Shown here: piece after piece, positions 25,091 through 36,347 of the stretch | How the letters are laid out: each line of letters opens with the position of its first letter | Position numbering within the stretch: position 1 is the stretch's first letter | Assembly (NCBI GenBank): GCA_014529385.2 | Contig: CM043944.1 | Location: 55,039,768-55,103,767, forward strand | DNA: 64,000 bases | DNA from: Adiantum capillus-veneris | Taxonomy: Eukaryota > Streptophyta > Polypodiopsida > Polypodiales > Pteridaceae | Direction: 5' to 3' | Program-made: the position numbers and the translations under genes | Notes under the pieces: model-generated | Told to the model about the DNA's origin: nothing | Seen by the model: the letters and a program-made list of their open reading frames with translations, nothing else | The model's database searches: none

Positions 25091-28000
25091 AACACTAGAA
25101 TTAGCTATCTTAAGAGATCAACTCCAATTCCAATGACACCCGTTAGGGTTTTCACCATGTATTCCTCTGTGGTCGGTCCCTTTTCTAGAGCTGGCAACCT
25201 TGGGTAGTTCAGCCAGGTTAGCAGCTTCTTCATTAGTGCCTCATGTGCTTGCCACGTCCTTACTCTTGGTACATGATAGAAAGTGGGATCTTTTTGTAGC
25301 ATTGTAGGTGGTCTTCTGAATAGAATCAAATACCTTGGATTCTTGTTCAAAGCCTCTACTCAGGGTGGTCTTGATCTGCGCCTTCTACTTGCATGTATTT
25401 GTAGAGCCTCTCTTTGACTTGGAGTAACTCCACTCTTATCAGAGGGTAGGGTACGGACTATCGATGCCATTGGGCATTGACTTGATTGGGACTGAGTTGT
25501 GTGACGTTGACACAGTGTAGAACTCTCAACTCCCAATCCATCGCTGCCTTCCATTGCTCATCTACTTCTTCTGTGATATTTTCTTTTAGTGCATCTTCTT
25601 CAGCCTTTGAGAGTTGGACCATGGGCACTGTGTCTTCATCTGTATTGTTTACGTGAAAATCTTCCTCACCACTTAGCTCTACTGTGGATCGTGTCTCCAG
25701 TTCAGGAAATGACACTGAGGGTACAAAGTGCCTGCCTCTTCTTAAATTTTCGGCTTTCCTTCTCTCATTAGTTAGTTAACTCTTTTAAGCTCGGTTATTT
25801 CCTTTAGCAGCTCTTCTTCTCTTTGGACCCGCATCAAGGGCCAGGTCGCGGCGCTGAGACTGCTCTAACTTTAGTTCTAGCTCGAGTTCCTTCTTCTTTT
25901 TCTCCAATGCTTTGTAGACCTTGTCTGCTCCTTTGATCGAGGCTACAACTGGATTCTCACATATTTGCCGCAAGAAAATTGCCTGATCATTTATTATTTT
26001 TTTTGAATATTGTAAAGAAGCATTTGTGACATCCAACTACACTTGAATCTTTTGAGGTGACAGGGTTGTCATTAGAAATTCATTTGTAACTTTTGTCAGC
26101 TGTTCATCTTTTTCTTTGCAAGCATCTAACAACTTTATAAGCAAGTCACCTAACTCTTCCATCTCCTTCTGCTATCTATCCCTTGCTAGCTGATGTTGTT
26201 CAACTTCGGCTTTCATTTCCTGCACTTGCCTGTGAAGATCGGTGATGACATTTAATCTGTCTTCCAACTCTCCTTGGAGAGCGTCAATCACCATCTCTAA
26301 CTCTTTGGCCTTTGTGCTACGGCCAAGTACTGCTGATCGGAGTTGTTCCGTCGTATCCTACATTTGCCTTGCATATTCGTTGACTTGCAGGATTACTTTG
26401 TCATTTGATTGCCAGTCTTCTTGTCTTGCTAGCTCCTAGATGTCTTGGTAGTTTCTTGTGTCTCTTGCGGCTGCGTTGTGGTGGTTGGTTGTTCTTGCCC
26501 TTGAGGCTGTGGTTGGCCTTCTTCTGCTTTGTCATCCTGAGGCTTTGTGGATGCCTCGGCCATTTCCTGCTGGGTTGAGGTAGAAGGTGTTAGCTCAAAT
26601 TTTGTTGTTTTCTCTTGTGCATTATTTGTTTCCTATTGTGCAGATCCGTTTGCCTTTTGCTGTTCACGCTCCTGTGTAGATTCAATTGCTTTCTCTTGTT
26701 CAGGCTCGGCTTCTCTCTCTGTTTGTTGCTCTTGTGTAGCAGTAGCCCCTTGTGCAGGTTCTTCTACTTATTTTGATTCTAATTTTGTCTTTGGTGGGCT
26801 CAGCTTCTGTGTCTTTCTCTTGTCAAGCTCAGCTTCTTTAGTTGGCTCTTTTGTGGTGTCTTTACCTGCAGGTGATGGTGGTGGGCTCGGCATAGGGTTA
26901 TCTTGCTATTCCGTAGGCGGTGAAGTGGGTCGGGGAGACTCTTCACCTTTGTCGTGTTGTGCCTCTTTCCTTGCCATTTCCTCTTTCTTTCCTTGCCTCT
27001 TCTAGAGCTTCTTTCAGTTTTAGGGCTTCTGCTTCTTGATACATTTTTTCCAAATATTCTGTTGGATCTTCAGCCTCTTTCCAGGTGTGATGCTTTGTAC
27101 TTGGTCCCTTAAGCCCACTAGGCACCCATTTTTTTGGGTCCTTTCCTTGTGCTTGTTGGCTGTGTTGGTAAGCATGTTTTTATCTTTCAAAGCGGGATTG
27201 CTTTTGCATGGGCTCTTCTTGGTGTGCGCCTACAACTTTTCTTTCCATCTCCTCTCTTCGTGTTATCTTTTCCTCATTATTTGAGCTCTCATTGTTATTC
27301 CTTTCCGGCGAGCTTTCAACCAACTCTTCATTAGATTTGTAAGATCTCTTGGCTGATCTTATAGCTCGAGGAGATGGTTGTGCGGATAGTATCCATGTGT
27401 TTTGGTCTTGGGACACGTGGTAGGTTGTCGGCCATGCTGATGGCATGGTACACAATCCTTGTCAAGACTTCTGGTGCACCCACGTAAGTGATCTTTCCTT
27501 CTTTATTTGTGCCTTTCACAGTGGTCAAGACATATTGTGCGTGGTCCACAGATTTCCTGGTTGTTGACTTGAGGATTTGCGTGAAAGTGGTGGAAACCGC
27601 ATGATTTGGCGTGGTATACCTTGGTGGCCTTTTAGCCAAGAAGTGGAAATGCTAGTGGTATAACCTGGCTGGCTCTTCCACTTGCTTGTGAATTAGACCT
27701 GCAAAGGTGGTTGCGGCAGTTTCTTTGGTGAAAGTACTAGCCGTTTTCCTGTCCCTTGCCCTGATCGTCATTCCTTCTGTGCGCAGTCAAAGTGCTTCTG
27801 CCACTATTTCCTTGGTTATTACCACTTCCACTTTATTTCCCTGCGTGTCAAAAATTTTGGCATTTTTGTCTTCTTTAATCGTGGATTAAAGCTCGTAAGC
27901 TTTTTGGAAATCCACACCGCACGGCTCTTGTTCATAAAAGTCTCTGAGTCCTAGCCTGCAGTTGGCTTCTTTGGTCTCAGGCTTTGCGGCAACATCATAT

Positions 28001-28167
28001 ACTTCTTTATTTAGGAGTTGCAATTCTACCTGACGTCCCTCCTCATTCTTGAATCTGCCGGTGAAAGCTATGGTGTGATGCTCTTCTAGATGTTCTTTTG
28101 AAAGATATGCTTCCTTGGCGTCTTTGACTGAATCTGGATCTAGTTGGTATGCGGGCAGCTCCTGCAA
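25087..28167 (-). pseudogene. Large unrecognised gene relic with coiled coil, minus strand
   Basis: Reading leftward from about 28167, coding-style segments follow one another with a few frameshifts and stops. First comes a globular N-terminal region (28167-27331: RLGLRDFYEQEPCGVDF; PPRYTTPNHAVSTTF; VLTRIVYHAISMADNLPRV). Then a Lys/Glu-rich helix (27125-26943: YQEAEALKLKEALEEARK), a Gln/Glu/Thr-rich low-complexity part (26.93-26.45 kb), and a long coiled coil (26.40-25.79 kb: ELEMVIDALQGELEDRL...). A C-terminal region (25715-25105) includes PRYLILFRRPPTML. Several interruptions in the coiled coil are TAG codons where CAG would fit. I cannot name the protein. It may be carried by an unclassified retroelement or be a host pseudogene. 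Confidence 0.5.
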
Positions 28168-29217
28168 CTTTTCTTTCTGGTTGAGCTTCTTCTTGTCCCT
28201 CTCTACTGCTTCAAATCAATTTTTGAACAAGCATAGATGGATAAAAACATGCAAGGAACAAAATTGTAAAGTCCAAACAAAATTTTGCAACCAAAGTAAA
28301 TAATTACGATTATTTACAGCTGAGTATTTTTTTCAACATCTTGTAAACTTGGCATCACAGGCTTGACTTATATGCAAAATACATACTTTGAGTGAAATAT
28401 GGGCTCATTTGGATGCATAGGCTAAAAATGGTATATTATTTTGGCTTTAGGTCTTTGAAATAGTAGATATAGTGGAAATTTGAGATTCTGAGCTCCAAAT
28501 TGGTTCAAACTTGGCTAGTCGGCTTAACACATCATGTACTTTGGATGTATGATGGCAAAATATCATAATTTCCCCATTTTGGCTAGAAAGTAAATAATTG
28601 TAATTCTTAACTTTTTTACCAAAATCAACATTTTTTGGTACAATTTGGTTCTAGGAATTGTATAAACCTTGTGTATGTGATATGAGGTGATTTGGATCAA
28701 AAAATGTTGTCCATAACCCAAAATTTGGCTTGCAAAGACTTCTTTGCGTTTTTTGGTAGTTTTCCAAGTTATATGTGCTCATTTTTGCTCATAATTGATG
28801 TTTGGCATGTAATAGGTGTGTACACATGATAGGTGAGGTGATGATATAATTTCCAAGAGAAAATAGTGCAAAATAGTGTAGTCACAATTTTTTTGCAAAA
28901 CTTACAAATTTTGACCTAACCACATTCTACACACCTAAAACAAGTCCTAAATTGAATTTGGTCAAGTTTGGTCTTGCCGGCATCACTTTGTGCTTTGTCA
29001 ACTCTGAAATCCCCGATTTCTGTGACTACACTGCGTGTTGAGTTGGTGAGTCAATTTTGAGGCTTTGAACTTGTCTGCAACATAGTCATAAACCGTGCAT
29101 CCAATTATGGCTCATTTGGAGTCAGTTTGACCTCATATGTCGAATTTGACGCTTTGTAGCCTTCGAGCCATTTTCTACTTTTTGAGGGCTTTGCTTGATT
29201 GATTTCACTAAACCAAT
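28168..29217. other. AT-rich unassigned DNA
   Basis: No gene or repeat recognised. It forms the left flank of the copia element; its natural continuation is 42145 onward, beyond that insertion. Confidence 0.5.
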
Positions 29218-29430
29218 CATATACATTGTGATGTGTATGAACACACTAGGACCGTCCGGGCATTTTTTCACTCTTTAGGAGGTTTTTTCCCCCATGCATT
29301 GTATATACGCCCATCACTCTAGGGCTATCTATCTTTCCATAGCACACTAAGTAACACACTCTCTATTGTGTGCCTTGAGCTTCCTTCGTCTTCTCCAAGC
29401 TGTGTGTGTTTCTCTGCAACCCTAATTCCA
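29218..29430 (+). repeat. Copia 5' LTR
   Basis: It is nearly identical to the split 3' LTR and contains the uninterrupted text ...CCAAGCTGTGTGTGTTTCTC, which serves as the pre-insertion reference for the CACTA element. The shared region begins CATATACAT rather than TG and ends TTCCA. The left border is therefore less certain than the right. Confidence 0.8.
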
Positions 29431-29435
29431 ATGAT

Positions 29436-29447
29436 TGGCATCAGAGC
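29436..29447 (+). other. Primer-binding site, tRNA-Met type
   Basis: TGGCATCAGAGC differs by one base from the canonical plant copia site TGGTATCAGAGC (initiator tRNA-Met), and it lies five bases inside the 5' LTR. Confidence 0.8.
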
Positions 29448-29703
29448 AGGACACGTCCTCTCGGGCTTAGTCGCTAGCTGCTCCAGCACAGACCTGCTCA
29501 CTTTCGTTGATTTCGGCCTCCGTTTCCACTATAGACAGTACTGCACAGGCTATTTCGTCATTTTATGCATAATTTCTGTCAGTGCCGTTTTCTGCATAAC
29601 AGGTGCCTTATAGTCTTCTACGGTTTGTGATATATAGCACAGGTTGTTCCCGCTCCGTTTCTCCTATTTTCGGGCAGTTTTCACATCAGGTGCAACATTT
29701 ACC

Positions 29704-30690
29704 ATGGCTGACAACAACAACACAGATGTGTTCAAGATGTTTGCTGCTGAGGACAGGTTGGATGGAGACAAATACCCTATGTGGGCTTATATGATGCAAC
29801 ATGTTCTTGTGTCAAAGGGCGTCTGGACCATTGTGCAGGGCATTGATGTACGTCCTGGTTCTGAGGATGTAGGTGATGTTGAGGATGTTGCAAGTCTTGT
29901 TGCAAGGATTGCTGCTGTTAGAGTTGTTTTGCCTACGGCAGAACAAGCTCGTTGGAATGTTAAGGATGTGCAAGCTCATGCATGGATTGCGTTGTCTGTG
30001 AAGTGCACCATTGTTCCTCACATCCGTTCAGCAAAATCTGCAAAACAGGCTTGGGATATTTTGGCTAGTCTTTATGCAAGTCGCAATGAGGCTAAAATTT
30101 CTTTGCTGCGTAAAGAGCTGGAGTCGAAGATTATGCATGAGGAAGATGGTATGGACACTTTCCTTGCTAGTGTCAAGGATATCAATGAGCAACTTATTTC
30201 TGTAGGAGAAGTCATTTCAGACAGTTCCCTTGTGCAGAGTGTTCTTGATGCCTTACCAGATTCTTACCATACTTTTGCTAGTACTTGGAGACTTATGACC
30301 CAAGGAAATCCAGAAGTTGTCAAGTTTGTTGCATTATGCACATGCCTGTTGCAAGAGTCACTTTCCAAAAAAAACAGGACTAGATAGCGTGCAGTTGAAC
30401 AGGCTTTTATTGCTTCTCAAAGAAAGGGTGGTAACAACAATGCAGCCACTTCTTATGGTTCTGTTGCCAGTGGCAAAAATTCCGTTCCTAATGCTTCTCC
30501 TAGCAGTAATTCGGCTGGAAATTCTGGTGATAAGGTCAAAAAGAAGACGCGTTGCCATTATTGTAAAGCCAATGATCACTTGATCAAGTCGTGTCCTAAC
30601 TTGAAGGCCAAAGAGGCTAAGAAGAAAGAGAGTGGTTCCACTGCAAATGTTGGTTCCACTACAAATGCAGCCATTTTTGAGTCTTCTGTG
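29704..30690 (+). pseudogene. Copia gag with CCHC zinc knuckle
   Basis: The frame starts MADNNNTDVFKMFAAEDRLDG, with DGDKYPMWAYMM typical of the copia gag N-terminus (DUF4219/UBN2-like). It contains KQAWDILASLY and LPDSYHTFASTW. A TAG at 30385-30387 interrupts it, and the same frame continues through a Ser/Asn-rich linker to the knuckle CHYCKANDHLIKSC (30553-30594), a standard C-x2-C-x4-H-x4-C. Gag packages the element RNA. An upstream in-frame Met at 29644 lies before the likely start; the Met at 29704 fits the family better. Confidence 0.85.
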
Positions 30691-32058
30691 AAAGGAGACT
30701 ATGTTTCTGATGTTGATGCAGAATGGGCTTTTAGCGTAGAGTGCACTTACAATCTTGTTGTCCATGATGCATGCTTGTCAGTTGCTGCAGATTCACATGT
30801 GTGGTATTTCGACAGTGGTGCTACAAAGCACATTACCTCACATCATGAATTGTTTACCTCTCTCGAGTCTGTCCCTCATGGGAATTCAGTCACTTATGCC
30901 AACAATGCCTCTTATCCGGTTCAGGGAGTTGGAAAGACTGTGCTTACTGCTGCAAATGGTAGTTCCTTCACACTTGTTGATGCAATTTATGTACCTGGGA
31001 TCAAGAAGAATCTCTTGTCTGTATCCGCACTTGCTAGACTTGGACTTGTAGTCAAATTTGTGGATGACAGATATACAGTTCATGATCTCAGTTTTGGTGA
31101 TGAAATTGTTGCATCTGGCCTTTTGTGCCATGGGTTGTATAAGCTCACTTTGTATGACAAGTGTGGACAAAATTTTGCAAATGCTGTTGCAGATTCAAGG
31201 GCTATTTCAGATGCAAAACTTTGGCATGCATGTTTTGGTCATCTGAATTTTTCCAGTTTGCTGCGTTTGCAGAAATCTGATATGGTTGCTTCTTTGCCGC
31301 CTCTTGAAGCACCTGTCAAACATGTTTGTGAAGGTTGTATTTTGGGTAAAATGCAGCATTCTAAATTTCCAAAGGATGGTTCAATTCGGGCCACATGCAG
31401 GTTGTAGCTTGTGCATAGTGATGTTTGTGGGCCCATGCAAACTCCGTCCTTGGGCAATTACCTGTACTTCATGACTTTCATTGATGATTATTCCAGGCAT
31501 GCATGGGTATTTCCGCTTAAAGCGAAGTCCGAAGTTTTTATGTGCTTCTAACAATTTTTGGCTATGGCTGAAAATGTCTCGAAATGTACTATGGGTACCC
31601 TTCGTTCCGATCGAGGGGGGAGTATATATCTCATGAATTTAATGCATTTCTGGCTAGTCGTGGGATAAAACACCAATGTTGCTGAGAGGAAAAACAGGTC
31701 ACTAACGAAAATGGCACGATGTATGGTCAAAAGTCAAGCTTTGCCGCATTCTTTTTGGCTTGAGGCCATCATGTGTGCCACTTATGTACTTAACATGTGT
31801 CCTACGAAAGCTTTGCAGTCTATTACTCCATATGAGGCATGGCATGATAGAACGCCTTCTACTGAGCACATGCGTGTTTTTGGCTATTTGGCATATGCTT
31901 TGGTGCCACAAGTGCAACGCAGAAAATTGGATGATAAGGCTGTCAAATGTATTTTTGTTGGTTATAGTGATGAAATCAAAGGTTACAGGTTGTATCATCC
32001 ACAAACAAAACGTATTCTGGTTTCTCGAGATGTAGTGTTTGTGGAAGATTCTGTTTAG
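30691..32058 (+). pseudogene. Copia protease and integrase
   Basis: In the same frame as gag, WYFDSGATKHIT gives the protease active site with its Asp codon at 30811-30813. The integrase zinc-binding module (WHACFGHLNF...CEGCILGK) lies at about 31220-31350. After a TAG at 31405-31407 the core begins with HSDVCGPM and FIDDYSRHAWVF. A second Asp motif (LRSDRGG) is followed by a small deletion that shifts the frame. The stretch that should carry the conserved TPQQNG block before VAERKNR is missing near 31675. The integrase end (AWHDRTPSTEHMRVFGYLAY ... VFVEDSV) is readable to 32058. The integrase is non-functional. Confidence 0.85.
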
Positions 32059-32061
32059 CCC

Positions 32062-33879
32062 TTGCTGTCATATACTAGAGACAGTAATGTAAGCTCACAC
32101 GACATTTATGAAACTTTGTTGCCTCTTTTCAGTGGTGGAAATATGAATGATGTAAGTTCCAATGAGGCAAATGTACAGCCTATGGGGGTTTCTGAAAATG
32201 TTTTAGATGAACCTATTACTGATTCAAATGTACATGATGTACTTGATGAGGAAAGGGCTGAAAATGAGCAGGCTAGAGGTATGCCAAAATGGTTGGTGCA
32301 CACTTTGCGTGACAGTAGATTGGATGCACCTTTGTCTAGTCATACTCGTTCAGGTTCTCTCCATGCATCTTATGCATCAGATTGTTATTCTTTGGTTGTG
32401 TCTAGCTTACATGATGTTGAGAAGCCTCTATCTTTTGATGAAGCACAGAATTCAACAAATTGGATGGCTACCACGCAATCAGAATATGATGAATTATAGA
32501 AAATGACACATGGACTTTATGTGATTTGCCTCCTGGAAAAAAGTCCATTGGTATGAAGTGGGTTTACAAGTTGAAACGCAAGCCGGATGGTGAGATCGAT
32601 CGCCATAAGGCTCGACTTGTTGCAAAAGGTTATGCACAGCAAAAAGGCATAGATTATGAAGATACTTTTGCTCCCACTTGTCGTATGACTACTGTACATT
32701 TTCTATGTGCATTGGCATCTCATTTTGGTTGGGATGTACATCAATCAAACATTGTTACTGCTTTCTTGAATGGTGACATATTTGAGGAAGTTTATGTAAC
32801 GCAGCCTCGCGGTTTTGTCACAAAAGGACAAGAGGACAAAGTGTGCAGATGTAAGAAGGCTTTGTATGGGTTGAAGCAATCTCCTCATGCTTGGTATGAG
32901 AAAGCTGACACTCATTTGGTTAGACAAGGCTTTCGTAACAGTCCAACAGAAAGCACATTGTATGTAAAGTGTGAGGGTGATGTACTTCTCATTGTGGTTC
33001 TTTATATTGATGATTTGCTTATCACTGGACCAAATGAGAGACATATTGCTGAATTTAAGGCTGATTTGAATGCTACTTTCAAGATGAAAGATTTGGGGCT
33101 GTTGCATCATTACTTGGGTATACAGTTTAAGCAGTGTGATGGTGGTATTGCCTTGTGTCAGAAAAAATACATAGAGACTTGAGGATTGCAAACCTATTGC
33201 CACTCCCATGGAGACAGGTTTGAAATTGAGTCTACATGATGCTGGTGATCCTGCTGATGTCACTTTTTACCAAACTGATGTTGGCTGCCTCATTTATGTA
33301 TGCAACACGAGGCCGGATATTCAGTTTGCAGTCTCAAAGGTCAGCAAATTTATGCATAGCCCAAGGTCTAAGCATTGGCAAGCTGTCAAGAGAATTTTCC
33401 ACTACCTTAGTGGCACTTTACACCTTGGCTTGTTTTATCCCAAGGGGGGATCATTGATGCCAGAATTACATGCTTTTTCGGACTCAGATTTGGCTGGTTG
33501 TTTTGACACGTGAGTGTCCACAAGTGGTTTTTGTATCATGCTTGGCAGTTCATGTATATCATGGCAACCTACTGTGGCCACTTCGAGTTGTGAGGCTACG
33601 TACACGGCAGTCTTCATAGCTACGGTTGAGTGTGTATTGGTCAAACGCCTTATGGCTGATTTGGGTGTTCTACAGGACACTGCCAACACTATCTACACAG
33701 ATAGTCAGAGCGCATTGGCAGTTGCGAGCGCATTGGCGCATTGGCTCTCAGCAGGAGAGATCAACTTGGCTTATGTGCCTACACAGGACAACCTTGCAGA
33801 TCTTTTCACAAAGGAATTGTCTGGTGAGAAGCTTGAAGCTTTTCGCAAAGCTTTGGGCTTACTCCCCTTTGTGGTTTGA
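32062..33879 (+). pseudogene. Copia reverse transcriptase and RNase H
   Basis: After an acidic linker (32062-32499) and a TAG, the RT reads KWVYKLKRKPDGEIDRHKAR, then QGIDYEDTFAP-like text, YGLKQSPHAWYEK and the catalytic YIDD at 33003-33014. A frameshift lies near 33180. RNase H follows (SDLAGCFDT, a TGA at 33511-33513, then STSGFCIMLGSSCISW, TDSQSAL, LADLFTKEL). The text that normally lies between the TDSQSAL block and the LSAGEINL block is deleted, with a short duplicated GCATTGGC-containing word at the junction (about 33713-33750). The polypurine tract and 3' LTR come next. Confidence 0.85.
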
Positions 33880-33943
33880 TCCTGTCCTCAGGGCATGGCA
33901 CTTCCCTTTACTCATGTGCCAGCTCTCGTTCACCGCATCACTC

Positions 33944-33954
33944 CAGGGGGGATT
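33944..33954 (+). other. Copia polypurine tract
   Basis: CAGGGGGGATT lies just before the start of similarity with the 5' LTR. It is the expected plus-strand primer, though a few bases (TGCTAC) separate it from the mapped LTR border. Confidence 0.6.
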
Positions 33955-33960
33955 TGCTAC

Positions 33961-34152
33961 CATATACATGTGGTAGTGATGTGTGTGAACACACTAGGAC
34001 CGCTGGGGCATTTTTTCCCTCTTTAGGAGGTTTTTCCCCCGTGCATTGTATACACGCCCATCACTCTAGGGCTATCTATCTTTCCATAGCACACTAAGCA
34101 ACACACTCTCTATTGTGTGCCTTGAGCTTCCTTTGTCTTCTCCAAGCTGTGT
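33961..34152 (+). repeat. Copia 3' LTR, left part
   Basis: This matches 29218-29407 and ends exactly at the CACTA insertion. The remainder of the LTR resumes at 42115. Confidence 0.9.
34150..34152 (+). repeat. CACTA-1 target duplication TGT (left; right copy 42112-42114)
   Basis: TGT flanks both ends of the CACTA element. Removing the element and one TGT gives the text of the intact 5' LTR, so the 3-bp duplication is demonstrated within this window. Confidence 0.9.
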
Positions 34153-34164
34153 CACTACAAGAGG

Positions 34165-34395
34165 TTGTGTGCTCTTGTGACGCTGTTAGCGACGGAAATA
34201 CACTGGGTTTTTATAACCCCCGGCGTCGCTAATAGCGTCGCTACGAGAGCGTCGCTATAGGAATCTCTATATGCGTCGCTATACAGAGACGCTCATAGCG
34301 ACGGTTATAGCGACATTTACACAGAAGTTTATAGCGACGCTTATAGCGACGCTCCAGAGCCATAAATAGCGACGGTTATAGCGACGCCCGAGAGA
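34165..34395. repeat. CACTA-1 left subterminal repeats
   Basis: About eleven copies of TAGCGACG(C/G) or its complement CGTCGCTA in both orientations lie within 230 bp of the terminus. In En/Spm such subterminal motifs are the binding sites of TNPA. Here the motif is CpG-rich. Confidence 0.85.
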
Positions 34396-34740
34396 ATTTT
34401 TTTTTGGTGACAGGGCATTGAATGCCCTGCCACCCATCAACCATATTGTACTTGATTTACTTTTTAAAAAAGTGCAAGGGTAGATAATAGACCCAAAATA
34501 GTCACCCACAAGACGCATTGTTTGCAAAATTGACAAGCGTAAAATTGACAATTGTACACATCATAGGCAAAATGAATTGATTGGAAAATGTAATAATGAC
34601 AATTGTACAACATCATAGGCATAAAGAATTGATTGGCAAAATGAACTGCGGTGACGAATGTAATAATATACATGGTTCAAAAAGACATATAAAATCCGTC
34701 TCATGATACATAAGCTATGAGAAACCCTAAACTAATGCTA

Positions 34741-36075
34741 TTAGCTATGGCTAAACTGACATCGTCTAGTCAGACGTCTCATCGCGTCCAAGCAGCGTAT
34801 CTGTCGGATTCTCGAAAAAAAGACAATAAGATAGCTTTCAGTAAGTATAAACATATAACGACATTTATAAAACAATACAGAAAATAGAAAAGAGTAAACC
34901 CTAATACTAACCATGCCGCCGCGAGAACTGAGAATGTCCATCAGGGCGTTTAAACCCTTCCTGCCTGCGTACTCGCACTCGTACGGTGTGGGATCACGTC
35001 CTGTCATCGACCACTGTCAAAACATACAAAGATTTCATTATGTTAGAATTAAAAAACTCATAAACCCTAAACTATCGAACATAAAGAGCAATGCGAAAAC
35101 ACTTACAAAATCGGCCTCAAATGATGCCCATCCACCGCTCCCCAAGTGGTGCGAGCTCCCTGCCTCTACTCGCGCTCTGGCTGCATCCTTTTGTTGCTTC
35201 CACTTGTCGGGATTCTCGCGCGCTGCTTTCTTCGCATTCTTCCAATCTTCTTTGGCCAGCCAATCTGGCCTGTTCCACCGATGCTTGATTGCTTTTTGCA
35301 CTTCGGAACGCTTTTGTTTGCAGTATTCGCGCATTCGAATCTTCATCAGGTCTTCATTGAAGCGCTGATCCCGTGTTGGAATGGGAAACTCATCATGAAG
35401 TATGCTGATGACTCTGTTTTTTAAATCACTTGGTACTTCACTCCATTTTTTTAGTATGTAGTGTCTAAACAGCTGAGAGCAAAGACCACGCATGCGCGAG
35501 ATCACCTTCTTGCCGTCATCATCCATGATGATGCCGCCGCTGAAGTCGACGGAGTAAGGCAAGTCCTCTGGCCCGTGACACGTGAACCTGGGTGTCCCGG
35601 CAAGGGTCTCTAGCGGCGTGTCGATGGGGGTACGGACGTCAGGTGTCTCCACCGGCGTCTGGGCCCCGAAGCGAGTAGTGTCGAGTGGGGTGGCTCCTGG
35701 AAGAGTAGGTAGAGGTGTGTAGCTGCTAGGAACAGTCAGCCGCACAAAACCTGGCGTAGATGGCGATGTTGTGGCTGGTGTGGGGGCGGGCAAAGAAGGG
35801 GAGGGTAAAGAGCCTCGTCGAACACGAGGCGGTGTGGAGGCATCGGCGGCGGAATCCCCACAACAACCGCCACCGCCACCACTAGAGCGCCGGTGTCTAG
35901 ACGAGTGTGAAGATCGTCTCATCGACGCCGAAGCTTCAAAGCACGCCGAATGCTCCGAAAGAGAGGGAGATGCGGATGGAGTAGGAACGCGCGATGATGC
36001 GCCAGAGCAATGACGCTCCACGCACCACTGTCTCTGCTGCGGTGACAAAGAAGAAAGAAACTCCTCATCATCCAT
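34741..36075 (-). CDS. TNPA-like CACTA protein, apparently intact (3 exons)
   Basis: Exons 36075-35107, 35013-34912 and 34800-34741 join in frame to 376 residues, with GT/AG at each intron (GTAAGT...CAG; GTTAGT...CAG). ATG 36075 follows a CAG acceptor, implying a 5' non-coding exon. Residues 1-190 are Ser/Pro-rich with Gly5-Cys-Cys and several TP-D-TP repeats. The basic region of about 210-320 (FRHYILKKWSEVP, MREYCKQKRSEVQKAIKHRW, then WKNAKKAARENPDKWKQQKD) resembles the plant Ptta/En/Spm transposase family (Transposase_24). EYAGRKGLNALMDILSSRGG lies near the C-terminus. In En/Spm the second protein binds the subterminal repeats. No stop or frameshift was found, unlike its partner tnp2 gene. 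The binding role is inference from family and position. Confidence 0.8.
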
Positions 36076-36347
36076 ACCTGCATTAGACACACAAATATTT
36101 AAACTTAATATTGAATGAATAGAGTAGACAATGACGCAAAGACCATTAAATACAATGACGTAATGACGCATATAAATACAATGACGCAATGAATTGAGTG
36201 ATAGAAGAGGCAAGTCGAAAACTCAGAATTTTCAATCAAAAGATGTGAGCGCGAGTAGAAAAGAGCGTTATACACCATGGAAGGTACTTAGAGAGCCAAA
36301 CCTTTTACAACACGGAGCAAAATTGTTCAAATACAATATTTGTGGCT

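Noticed and set aside
35771-36013. Plus-strand frame opposite the TNPA-like gene
   Set aside because: It is the antisense shadow of the Ser/Pro/Gly-rich N-terminus of the TNPA-like protein.
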